Shown here piece by piece: positions 26,461 to 35,553 of a DNA stretch of 64,000 nt; the first letter of the stretch is position 1, and every line of letters starts with the position of its first letter. Origin of the DNA: Mycolicibacterium cosmeticum (GTDB lineage Bacteria; Actinomycetota; Actinomycetes; Mycobacteriales; Mycobacteriaceae); assembly GCA_016197365.1 (NCBI GenBank), contig JACPVS010000021.1, positions 483,276-547,275 of the forward strand, in the 5' to 3' direction. A program made the position numbers and the translations under genes. Below the pieces are notes generated by a model that saw only the letters and a list, made by a program, of their open reading frames with translations, did not search any database and was not told the origin of the DNA.

Positions 26461-26472
26461 CGTCCATCCTGT

Positions 26473-26486
26473 TTGAAACGTTTCAA
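26473..26486. promoter_or_regulatory. LacI-type operator TTGAAACGTTTCAA
   Basis: This perfect 14-base palindrome with central CG is the classic LacI/GalR operator shape. It lies between the predicted start of transcription (about 26495) and the mutarotase ATG, so a bound repressor would block transcription of the rhamnose operon. The LacI protein encoded at the end of the operon is the likely binder. Confidence 0.85.
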
Positions 26487-26494
26487 TTTGTGAT

Positions 26495-26518
26495 GGCGGC
26501 AACAATACGGTTGCCGCC
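26495..26518. promoter_or_regulatory. Inverted repeat GGCGGCAAC-N6-GTTGCCGCC over the promoter
   Basis: Perfect 9-base arms with 6 bases between overlap the predicted -10 element of the rhamnose promoter. It could be a second operator, or a hairpin that ends the HD-gene transcript from the other side, though no T-run follows. The G+C arms are not LacI-like. Confidence 0.4.
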
Positions 26519-26531
26519 GCCACCCCGTCAA
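26502..26531 (-). promoter_or_regulatory. Predicted sigma-A promoter of the rhamnose operon
   Basis: On the reverse strand TTGACG (26531-26526) and TATTGT (26507-26502) are separated by 18 bases, a good housekeeping promoter. The expected start site near 26495 leaves the LacI palindrome immediately downstream. Confidence 0.55.
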
Positions 26532-26536
26532 GACAT

Positions 26537-27187
26537 CTATTCCGGCCAGCTGTTGGTGCGGATGATCTCGACGAAGTCCGCACGCACATAGGTCGGGTCG
26601 TAGTGCGCCAGCACGTCGGCGTTCACATTCCCGAAGGTGCTCGCCGGCCGGTGCACGTTGCCGTCGGCGAAGGCCTGCAAGATCCGGTTCTTGAAATCGG
26701 GGCGCGGATGCGCTGCGGTCACCGCAGCAATCTGTTTCTCCGACAACAGCTCCCGGCCGATTCCGAGCACGTCGGTCTCCACGCCCGCGGTGACGGAGGC
26801 GACCTCCGGGTCCAGGAACTCTGGCACCCCCGGCGTGGTGTGCAGGGCGATACCCAGCCACACCAGCTTCGCGGACGCCTCGTCGATGCCGCGTTGCAGC
26901 AGGAACTCGCGCGCGGCGTTGGCGCCGTCGACCTCGAAGCGCAGTTGGGAGTCCCGGTAGCCGTCGGTGAGTCCGATGTCGTGGAACATGGCGCCGGTGT
27001 AGAGCAGCTCGAGGTCGGGTGTCAGCCCGCGGCGACGGGCGTGCAGCGCGCCGAACAGGTACACCCGGCGCGAGTGGTGGTACAGCAGATCGTCCTCGGT
27101 GTCCCGGATGTAGGCCGTGACATCACGCACCAGCGCGGTGTCCGGGATGACGATGTCGGCGATCGACTCGGCGGTCGAACTGGTCAT
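26537..27187 (-). CDS. HD-domain protein (metal-dependent phosphohydrolase superfamily)
   Basis: This 216-residue protein has HSRRVYLFG, then FHDIGLT as the HD doublet, and IALHTTPGV as a later His ligand, the order of HD-domain enzymes. Fungal cyanamide-hydratase-like members share it, but the substrate is unknown. The start ATG 27187 has AAGGAG with ideal spacing. It is divergent from a GlxA-type regulator, which may control it. The end abuts the rhamnose promoter. Confidence 0.8.
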   Translation of the reverse strand: MTSSTAESIADIVIPDTALVRDVTAYIRDTEDDLLYHHSRRVYLFGALHARRRGLTPDLELLYTGAMFHDIGLTDGYRDSQLRFEVDGANAAREFLLQRGIDEASAKLVWLGIALHTTPGVPEFLDPEVASVTAGVETDVLGIGRELLSEKQIAAVTAAHPRPDFKNRILQAFADGNVHRPASTFGNVNADVLAHYDPTYVRADFVEIIRTNSWPE

Positions 27188-27263
27188 GATCGAAACTCCT
27201 TGGTCGGTAAGCCCTTTTGGCTCGCTGACACCAGTCTCGGCCTGCCGGCTGCGCACCGGCCAT

Positions 27264-27275
27264 GGCCGATCGGCC
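27264..27275. promoter_or_regulatory. Palindrome GGCCGATCGGCC
   Basis: A perfect 12-base palindrome lies in the 126-base region between the divergent HD and GlxA-type regulator genes. In G+C-rich DNA such motifs arise easily, so its role is uncertain. Confidence 0.2.
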
Positions 27276-27313
27276 GTCTTTCCCCCAGAATGCGACACAA
27301 TGAGGAGGTGGCA

Positions 27314-28267
27314 GTGCGAGAGATGGTCATCGTCGTCTTCGACGGCGTGAAGCTGCTCGACGTCGCCGGCCCGGCGGAGGTGTTCGCCGAGGCGAACCGG
27401 TTCGGGGCGCAGTACCGACTGCGGATCGCGTCGCCGGACGGACGCGATGTGCGTACCTCCATCGGGACCCCGTTCGCGGTCACCGACCGGCTCGCCGCCG
27501 TCGAGTCCGCCGATACCGTGCTCGTCGCGGGCGGGGACAACCTGATCGCCCATGCGATTGACCGCGCGCTCGTCGACGCGGTACGCGAGATGCCGCCCCG
27601 CACCGGCCGGCTGGCGTCCATCTGCACCGGTGCGTTCATCCTTGCCACCGCCGGACTGCTGAACGGCCGGCGGGCGACCACGCACTGGCGTCATGTCACC
27701 CTGCTCGCCCATGCGTTCCCGGAGATCAGCGTCGAGCCGGATGCGATCTACGTGCGCGACGGCGAGGTCTACACGTCCGCGGGCGTCACCGCGGGGATCG
27801 ACCTGGCGCTCGCGCTGGTCGAACAGGACCACGGGGCCGACCTGGTGCGCTCGGTCGCGCGATCCCTGGTGGTCTACCTCAAACGCGCCGGCGGCCAGTC
27901 ACAGTTCTCGGCGTTGGTCGAGGCCGACCCCCCGCAGGAGTCGGCGCTGCGTGCCGTTACCGCCGCTATCGCCGCTCACCCGGGTGCGGACCACAGCGTG
28001 AAACACCTTGCGGCAGTGGCGGCTTTGAGCACCCGGCAGTTGACCCGGTTGTTCCACACCGAGCTCGGTACCACCCCGGCCCGCTATGTGGAGAAGGTGC
28101 GCATCGACACCGCGCGGGGTGCGCTGGACGCCGGCCACAGCGTGGCCGACGCCGCACAGATCGCCGGGTTCGGTAGTGCCGAGACGCTGCGCCGGGTGTT
28201 CGTCACCCAACTCGGGCTGTCCCCCAAGGCGTATCGCGACAGGTTCCGCACTGCCGCACCCTCCTGA
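27314..28267 (+). CDS. GlxA-family AraC-type transcriptional regulator
   Basis: This 317-residue regulator has an N-terminal DJ-1/PfpI-like glutamine-amidotransferase-fold domain (MVIVVFDGVKLLDVAGPAEVF; nucleophile-elbow-like CTGAFILATAGLL) and a C-terminal AraC domain with two helix-turn-helix units (about 215-310, with HLAAVAALSTRQLTRLF and AGFGSAETLRRVF). I chose GTG 27314 after GGAGG; GTG 27308 and ATG 27323 are alternatives. It is divergent from the HD-domain gene, which is the likely target. The effector is unknown. Confidence 0.88.
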   Translation: MREMVIVVFDGVKLLDVAGPAEVFAEANRFGAQYRLRIASPDGRDVRTSIGTPFAVTDRLAAVESADTVLVAGGDNLIAHAIDRALVDAVREMPPRTGRLASICTGAFILATAGLLNGRRATTHWRHVTLLAHAFPEISVEPDAIYVRDGEVYTSAGVTAGIDLALALVEQDHGADLVRSVARSLVVYLKRAGGQSQFSALVEADPPQESALRAVTAAIAAHPGADHSVKHLAAVAALSTRQLTRLFHTELGTTPARYVEKVRIDTARGALDAGHSVADAAQIAGFGSAETLRRVFVTQLGLSPKAYRDRFRTAAPS

Positions 28268-28283
28268 CTGCGATAGTGAACCG

Positions 28284-28757
28284 GTGGAGCTGACCTACCC
28301 CGAGATCGGCGCGACCAGGGGCCCGCTGCCCGACGGGTATCACCATGTGCACGTCGTCGCGCCCATCGGCACCGGGCGGGCGCGGTTCGATGCCGCCGCC
28401 GACGCCGTCATGCACTGGGGCATGCAGCGCGGCGCCGGGGTGCTGGTGCAGGCCGACGGCGACGCGGCCGCGGTCGGCGGCGAGGTGGTCGTCGGGTTCG
28501 GCCCGCTGCGCGCACCGTGCCGGGTGGTGTACCTGCTCGCGGAGGACAACCGTCGCGGATTCGCCTACGGCACCCTGCCCGGGCACCCGGAGACCGGTGA
28601 GGAATTGTTCAGCGTCCGCTACGACCCGGCCACCGACATCGTGTACGCGGAGGTCATCGCGTTCTCCCGGCACGGCACGTGGTGGAGCCGGTTGGGGGCA
28701 CCGATCACCGCTGCGGCCCAACGCATCATCACCCGCCGCTATCTCAAGGCGGTGTGA
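28284..28757 (+). CDS. DUF1990-family protein
   Basis: This 157-residue protein has the family's landmarks: YPEIGATRG near the start, GTGRARFDAAADAVMHWGMQRGAG (in parts), VGFGPLRAPCRVVYL and GTLPGHPETGEELFSV. DUF1990 proteins are small soluble domains of unknown function common in actinobacteria. GTG 28284 fits the family N-terminus. It follows the regulator by 16 bases and may be co-transcribed. Confidence 0.8.
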   Translation: MELTYPEIGATRGPLPDGYHHVHVVAPIGTGRARFDAAADAVMHWGMQRGAGVLVQADGDAAAVGGEVVVGFGPLRAPCRVVYLLAEDNRRGFAYGTLPGHPETGEELFSVRYDPATDIVYAEVIAFSRHGTWWSRLGAPITAAAQRIITRRYLKAV

Positions 28758-28760
28758 TCG

Positions 28761-29078
28761 TCAGGTGCAGCCGCCCACGCTGACCCGCCCGCGGGGTCCG
28801 CCGACGTTGCCGCAGACGCTGACGTTCGACCCGATCGGCGGAGGCGGTGGCGGCGGCGGCGGCGCGAAGTCCTCGGGCAGCGGCGCGTAGTAGGACGGTG
28901 GCGGCACCCAGTCCGAGATCACCCCGGCGAGATCGGTACACCCGCCGACGCTGACATGTCCGCGTCGTCCACCGACACTGCCGCAGACATCGGCGTGCGC
29001 CGGTACGGCGATCACCAACGGAGCCAAGGTCATTCCCAGGACACCGGCGGCCACCGCCAACCACGCTCTGCTACTCAT
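28761..29078 (-). CDS. Small secreted protein with a duplicated Cys motif and proline linker
   Basis: This 105-residue protein has a Sec signal peptide ending in AHA (27-29). The mature part holds two 18-residue repeats, VCGSVGGRRGHVSVGGCT (31-48) and VCGNVGGPRGRVSVGGCT (88-105), each with two Cys 15 apart (32/47, 89/104). They are joined by a Tyr/Pro-rich linker with nine consecutive prolines (73-81). The second repeat forms the exact C-terminus. It likely forms two disulfide loops in the cell envelope; no function is known. It is convergent with DUF1990, 3 bases apart. Confidence 0.75.
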   Translation of the reverse strand: MSSRAWLAVAAGVLGMTLAPLVIAVPAHADVCGSVGGRRGHVSVGGCTDLAGVISDWVPPPSYYAPLPEDFAPPPPPPPPPIGSNVSVCGNVGGPRGRVSVGGCT

Positions 29079-29113
29079 CGCGTGAGTATAGATCTCGCCG
29101 AAAGCGGCGGGTG

Positions 29114-29878
29114 CTACTTGCTTTCCAGCAGTTTGGCGATGTTCGCTTTCAGCTCCGGGGTCCCGAAGGTCAGTTCCTCGGCCGTGGTCGCGTAGTCCAG
29201 AGTGATCTGGACCTGGCTCTCCAGCTGCATGTTGAGGATGCGCTTGGTGCTCTCGACCGCTTTTTGCGGCAGTTCCAGGATCTTCTTGGCCGCGGCCAGC
29301 GCCTCGGCGAAGGGATCGGCCACCACGTGGTTGGCCAGTCCGAGTTCGACCGCCTTCTGCGCGGGGATGCGCGCGCCGGTGAGCGCGTACTCCTTGGCCT
29401 GCAGGATGCTCATCTGCATGGGCCACACCAGGGGCCCACCGTCCGCGGCCACCAGCCCGACCTGGACGTGCGGATCGGCCAGGAAGGCCTTCTCCCCCAT
29501 GTACACGATGTCGGAGAGGGCGACCACGCTGCAGCCCAGGCCCACCGCCGGGCCGTTCACCGCGGCGATCACCGGGATGCGGCACCGCACCATGCCCATC
29601 ACGATCTCGCGACCGTCGATGATGGTCTTGGTGCGGAGGTCGACGTCCTCGCTGAGCTCTTTGATGTAGTTGAAGTCGCCGCCGGCGGAGAACGCCTTGC
29701 CGGCACCGGTGATCACCGCGACGCGGGCAGTGGGATCGAGGCTCAGCCTGTTCCAGATCCGCGCCAGGCCGACATGCAGATCGTCGTTGACGGCGTTGAG
29801 TTCCTCGGGCCGGTTCAGGGTGATGATGCGCAGCGGGCCGTCGGCCTCGACCTGGATCTCGTTGGGCATGTCGTACAT
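29114..29878 (-). CDS. Enoyl-CoA hydratase/isomerase-family protein
   Basis: This 254-residue crotonase-fold protein has LNRPEELNAV, the oxyanion-hole AFSAGGDF, and NGPAVGLGCSVVALSDIVYMGEKAFLADPH (in parts). The first typical catalytic Glu position reads near VNGPAVGLG rather than the EG of hydratases, and ADPHVQVGLVAADGG has Asp/His variants, so it may be an isomerase or hydrolase. It is the last gene of the acyl-CoA dehydrogenase pair operon, 1 base after the large subunit. Confidence 0.85.
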   Translation of the reverse strand: MYDMPNEIQVEADGPLRIITLNRPEELNAVNDDLHVGLARIWNRLSLDPTARVAVITGAGKAFSAGGDFNYIKELSEDVDLRTKTIIDGREIVMGMVRCRIPVIAAVNGPAVGLGCSVVALSDIVYMGEKAFLADPHVQVGLVAADGGPLVWPMQMSILQAKEYALTGARIPAQKAVELGLANHVVADPFAEALAAAKKILELPQKAVESTKRILNMQLESQVQITLDYATTAEELTFGTPELKANIAKLLESK

Positions 29879-29879
29879 G

Positions 29880-30968
29880 TCAAACCGCCATTCTCAGGAT
29901 TCGGCCAGCGATGATGTTCTTCTGGATCTGGGAGGTGCCGCCCATGACGCTCTGGGAGCGGCTGTAGAGGTAGGTGCTGAAGAGGTCGGCGTCGGACGTG
30001 CCGGTCTGGGCCAGCACCGCATGCCCCACCGATTGCTCGACCCAGGTCATGAGCAGTTTGTCGATGGACCCTTCCGGGCCGTGCGAGATGCCGTCCAGCT
30101 GTTCGGACAGTCTGCGGCGCACATGCTGGCGCAACACCTGCACCTGCACCGTGGCCCAGGCCAGTTCATCGCTGTGCTCGCCGGTTCCCTTGCGCGCCAG
30201 CTGATTCACGGTCTTCTCGTAGCGCGCCGCATATCCCAGCGTCGATGGCTCGCGCTCATGGCCGACGACGGTCATGGCCAGCGCCCAGCCGTCACCGGGG
30301 TTGCCGACCATCTGGCTGGCAGGTACCCGGGCGCCGTCGAACAGCACCTGGCCGAATTCGTTGCTGACCCCGTTGATCATCTGCAATGGGCGCTGCTCGA
30401 TACCGGGCTGGTGCATGTTGACCAGGAACGCCGAAATACCCTTGTGCCGCTTGACGTCTTTGTCGGTGCGGGCCAGCAGTAGGCACCAGTCGGCTACGTC
30501 GGAGTAGCTGGTCCAGATCTTGTGCCCGTTGATGACGTACTCGTCACCGTCCAGGGTGGCCGTGGTGGTCAGCGAGGCGAGGTCGGACCCGGCGCCGGGC
30601 TCGGAGAAGCCCTGGCACCACCGCTCGGTGCCGTCGATCATGCCGGGCAGGAAGCGCTGCTGCACCTCCTTGCTCGCGTGCCGGCCCAGTCCGGTCACCA
30701 GGTAGCCCAGGCTGGGCCGTGGCGGCGCACCGGCGCGGGCCAGTTCCTCGTCGACTATCACGTCGTAGACCGGGGGCAGCTCGAGGCCGCCGAATTCCTT
30801 GGGCCAGGTGGCGCCGAAAAAGCCTGCAGCATGCAGGGATTGGTGCCATTCGCCCTGCCGGGCCCAGTATTCCTGCGTCGACTTGGGGAAGTTCGGGGCC
30901 TGTTCGGTCAGCCAGGCCCGCAGCCGCTCACGGAACGCCGACTCCGGCGCCGAGTCACGAAAGTCCAA
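29880..30968 (-). CDS. Acyl-CoA dehydrogenase, large partner of a heteromeric pair
   Basis: This 362-residue protein has QGFSEPGAGSDLASLTT, YVINGHKIWTSYS, and the C-terminal VMGGTSQIQKNIIAGRILRM. It overlaps the smaller acyl-CoA dehydrogenase gene by 14 bases. Mycobacterial steroid-side-chain enzymes such as FadE28-FadE29 (ChsE1-ChsE2) form alpha2-beta2 heterotetramers from exactly such adjacent unequal genes. By analogy this chain carries most FAD contacts and the pair works on a bulky CoA ester; this is family inference. Confidence 0.88.
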   Translation of the reverse strand: MDFRDSAPESAFRERLRAWLTEQAPNFPKSTQEYWARQGEWHQSLHAAGFFGATWPKEFGGLELPPVYDVIVDEELARAGAPPRPSLGYLVTGLGRHASKEVQQRFLPGMIDGTERWCQGFSEPGAGSDLASLTTTATLDGDEYVINGHKIWTSYSDVADWCLLLARTDKDVKRHKGISAFLVNMHQPGIEQRPLQMINGVSNEFGQVLFDGARVPASQMVGNPGDGWALAMTVVGHEREPSTLGYAARYEKTVNQLARKGTGEHSDELAWATVQVQVLRQHVRRRLSEQLDGISHGPEGSIDKLLMTWVEQSVGHAVLAQTGTSDADLFSTYLYSRSQSVMGGTSQIQKNIIAGRILRMAV

Positions 30969-31842
30969 CGGAGATCTCCTTCAACGACACCGGCCACAGG
31001 CCGGTGGACACCAGCACCCGGCGCAGGTAGACGTGCGCCAGGCATTCCCAGGTGTTGCCGATACCGCCGTGCACCTGGATGGAGGTCTCGCACACGGTGT
31101 GTGCGGATTTGGCGCAGTACACCTTGGCCACCCGGGCGGCCTCCAGTGCGACGGCCGGCTCTTCTTCGTCGACCGCCCAGGCGGCGTAGCGCAGGATGCT
31201 GATCGAGCCTTCGATGAGGACGAGGCTCTCGGCGAGCAGGTGCGCGATGGCCTGATATGAGCCGATCGCCTTGCCGTACTGCTCGCGCATCTTCGCGTAG
31301 TCAGCCGCCAGATCGAGAGTGCCGCGGGCGGCGCCGAGGATGTCGGCGGCGGTGACCACCAGGGCCAGCGCGTGCGCGCGGGTGGCCCTGTCGGCGTCCA
31401 ACTCACCGGCCGGAGTGCTCGACCCGGCCACCGCGGCCTGCCGCCGGCTGAGGTCCACGCTCTCGACAGCCGCCTCAAGCTCGACGGTCGCCACGGCCGT
31501 CCCGTCCAGAACCGCACCGGCGGTGATGCCGCGGGCGTCGGGGGCGGTGTCTCCGAAGACGATGGTGGCTCCCGAAAGGCCCAGGTCATCGGCCAGCACC
31601 GGGCCCAGGAACGGCACGTCGACGAGCCTGCGGCCGAACTCCTCGGCCACCAGGGCGACCTCGACGCCCGAGGCGCCGTCGGAGCGCAGCGAACGCCAGC
31701 CGGTGGCTGCGACCGTCTTCTCCAGGCGCGCGATCCGCGACGTGTCGTCGAGCTCACCGACCGCGCCAGGGCCGAGATCGTCGGCCAGTTTCGCGGCCGC
31801 GTCCCTCAGTTGTTGCTGCTCACTGGTCAGCCGAACGTCCAT
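30955..31842 (-). CDS. Acyl-CoA dehydrogenase, small partner of a heteromeric pair
   Basis: This 295-residue chain is about 80 residues shorter than typical acyl-CoA dehydrogenases, with a divergent middle domain lacking the GAGSD motif but keeping MREQYGKAIGSYQAIAHLLAE and IQVHGGIGNTWE at the C-terminal helical domain. That is the pattern of the small subunit in alpha2-beta2 enzymes. A -10-like TAGGGT ends 6 bases before its ATG, so the operon is probably leaderless. Two palindromes precede it. Confidence 0.88.
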   Translation of the reverse strand: MDVRLTSEQQQLRDAAAKLADDLGPGAVGELDDTSRIARLEKTVAATGWRSLRSDGASGVEVALVAEEFGRRLVDVPFLGPVLADDLGLSGATIVFGDTAPDARGITAGAVLDGTAVATVELEAAVESVDLSRRQAAVAGSSTPAGELDADRATRAHALALVVTAADILGAARGTLDLAADYAKMREQYGKAIGSYQAIAHLLAESLVLIEGSISILRYAAWAVDEEEPAVALEAARVAKVYCAKSAHTVCETSIQVHGGIGNTWECLAHVYLRRVLVSTGLWPVSLKEISVGLS

Positions 31843-31848
31843 GAGAGG

Positions 31849-31854
31849 ACCCTA
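31849..31854 (-). promoter_or_regulatory. -10 element (TAGGGT) of a leaderless transcript
   Basis: On the reverse strand TAGGGT fits the mycobacterial TAnnnT -10 pattern and is followed by 6 bases and then the ATG at 31842. Transcription would start at or next to the A of ATG. Confidence 0.5.
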
Positions 31855-31863
31855 TCCTTTCTG

Positions 31864-31878
31864 GAGAATCCGATTCTC
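31864..31878. promoter_or_regulatory. Palindrome GAGAAT-CCG-ATTCTC
   Basis: Perfect 6-base arms with 3 bases between lie 22 bases before the acyl-CoA dehydrogenase operon, where the -35 element should be. This is a typical place for a TetR/FadR-type repressor of fatty-acid or steroid catabolism. No regulator gene is adjacent. Confidence 0.6.
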
Positions 31879-31894
31879 TTCAGGCCAGAACTTT

Positions 31895-31907
31895 ACTACC
31901 AGGTAGT
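31895..31907. promoter_or_regulatory. Palindrome ACTACC-A-GGTAGT
   Basis: Perfect 6-base arms with one central base lie 7 bases before the stop codon side of the kinase-like gene and 53 bases upstream of the acyl-CoA dehydrogenase start. It may be a second operator or the stem of a weak terminator for the kinase-like gene. Confidence 0.4.
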
Positions 31908-31913
31908 CCGATT

Positions 31914-32978
31914 TCACAGCCCGCCGGGCGCCGTTCCAGCCAGAGCCCATGCACGTTCGGCCAGTCCGCGGTAGCGGCTGCGGAACAGATCGGTGCCCGC
32001 CCTCGCGTCGGCGGCGTTGCCGTCCAGCCCGCGCCGCCACACCCCGGCGACGATCGAGGCCAGCCGGAACATCGAGAAGACGACATAGATGTTGAGGTCC
32101 TGCGGGACGTCCACGCCGGCGTGGCGGCAATAACTGGCGACGAACTCACTCTCGGTCGGGATGCCGGTGCCGGTCAGATCCTCACCGGCCACCCCGGTCA
32201 GCGGATCACCGTCGCCGGGTAGGTGATAGGTCATGGCCGCATAGCCCAGATCGGCCAGCGGATGGCCGATGGTGGCCAGTTCCCAATCCAGCACCGCCAC
32301 GATCCGCGGTTCGGTGGGGTGCAGCAGCACGTTGCCCAGTCGGTAATCGCCGTGTGCAATCGTCGCCCGGCCGTCGGACGGCAGATGCGCGGGAAGCCAG
32401 GCCGCCAACCGCTCCATGTCCGGGCATTCCTCCACCTTGACCGCCGCCCAGGACCGGGTCCACAGCGCCACCTGACGGGCCAGGTAGCCGTCGGGCCTGC
32501 CGAAGTCCGCGAGTCCGGCCGCGCGCCAGTCCACGCCGTGCAACCGGGCCAGCACGCGGGCCAGGTCCTCATAGACCGCAGCCCGCTCGGCCGGCGTGCC
32601 GTCCCGCAGCACCCGGTCCGGGAAGATCCGGCCCTGCACGTGGTCCATCACGAAGAACGGCGTGCCGATCACGGTGTCGTCCTCGCACATCAATCGCATG
32701 CCCGGCACCGGTACCCCGGACCCGGCCAGCGCCGCCATCACCCGGTACTCGCGGCCGACGTCATGGGCGCGCGGCAACAACACCCCCGGCGGCTTCTTGC
32801 GAAGGACGAATTTTCCTGCGCCCGTGCGCAAGTGGAAGGTCGGGTTGCTCTGACCGCCCTGGAACTGATGGATGTCCAGCGGCCCGCCGATCCCGTGCGC
32901 ATTCAGATACCGGCCGAGGGCGTCCTCGTCGATGCGATGCTGCGGCAGGACGTCGACGAGCTCGGGTACACCGGACAT
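31914..32978 (-). CDS. Phosphotransferase-family protein (ACAD10/11-type kinase domain)
   Basis: This 354-residue APH-fold protein has QFQGGQSNPTFHL, VLRKKPPGVLLPRAHDVGREYRV, the catalytic loop HGDYRLGNVLLHP and VLDWELATIGHPLADLGY. This subfamily matches the kinase domain fused to acyl-CoA dehydrogenase in animal ACAD10/ACAD11, which phosphorylates 4-hydroxyacyl-CoA before elimination. Its place just upstream of an acyl-CoA dehydrogenase pair and crotonase fits that chemistry. It is divergent from glycogen phosphorylase, 81 bases away. Confidence 0.85.
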   Translation of the reverse strand: MSGVPELVDVLPQHRIDEDALGRYLNAHGIGGPLDIHQFQGGQSNPTFHLRTGAGKFVLRKKPPGVLLPRAHDVGREYRVMAALAGSGVPVPGMRLMCEDDTVIGTPFFVMDHVQGRIFPDRVLRDGTPAERAAVYEDLARVLARLHGVDWRAAGLADFGRPDGYLARQVALWTRSWAAVKVEECPDMERLAAWLPAHLPSDGRATIAHGDYRLGNVLLHPTEPRIVAVLDWELATIGHPLADLGYAAMTYHLPGDGDPLTGVAGEDLTGTGIPTESEFVASYCRHAGVDVPQDLNIYVVFSMFRLASIVAGVWRRGLDGNAADARAGTDLFRSRYRGLAERAWALAGTAPGGL

Positions 32979-33059
32979 GCCCGCAGCGTCTCATATCCGT
33001 TCACCCGTCCGACGCTCATTGCGCGCGCGATGTGCACGCTCCCCTGCGAGACTTCTTCC

Positions 33060-35543
<2,484 letters not shown>

Positions 35544-35553
35544 GCCGGTATCC

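Noticed and set aside
27188..27313. Divergent AraC operator in the GlxA/HD intergenic region
   Set aside because: Only a G+C palindrome is visible; AraC sites are usually direct repeats and I see none clearly, so only a low-confidence entry was made.
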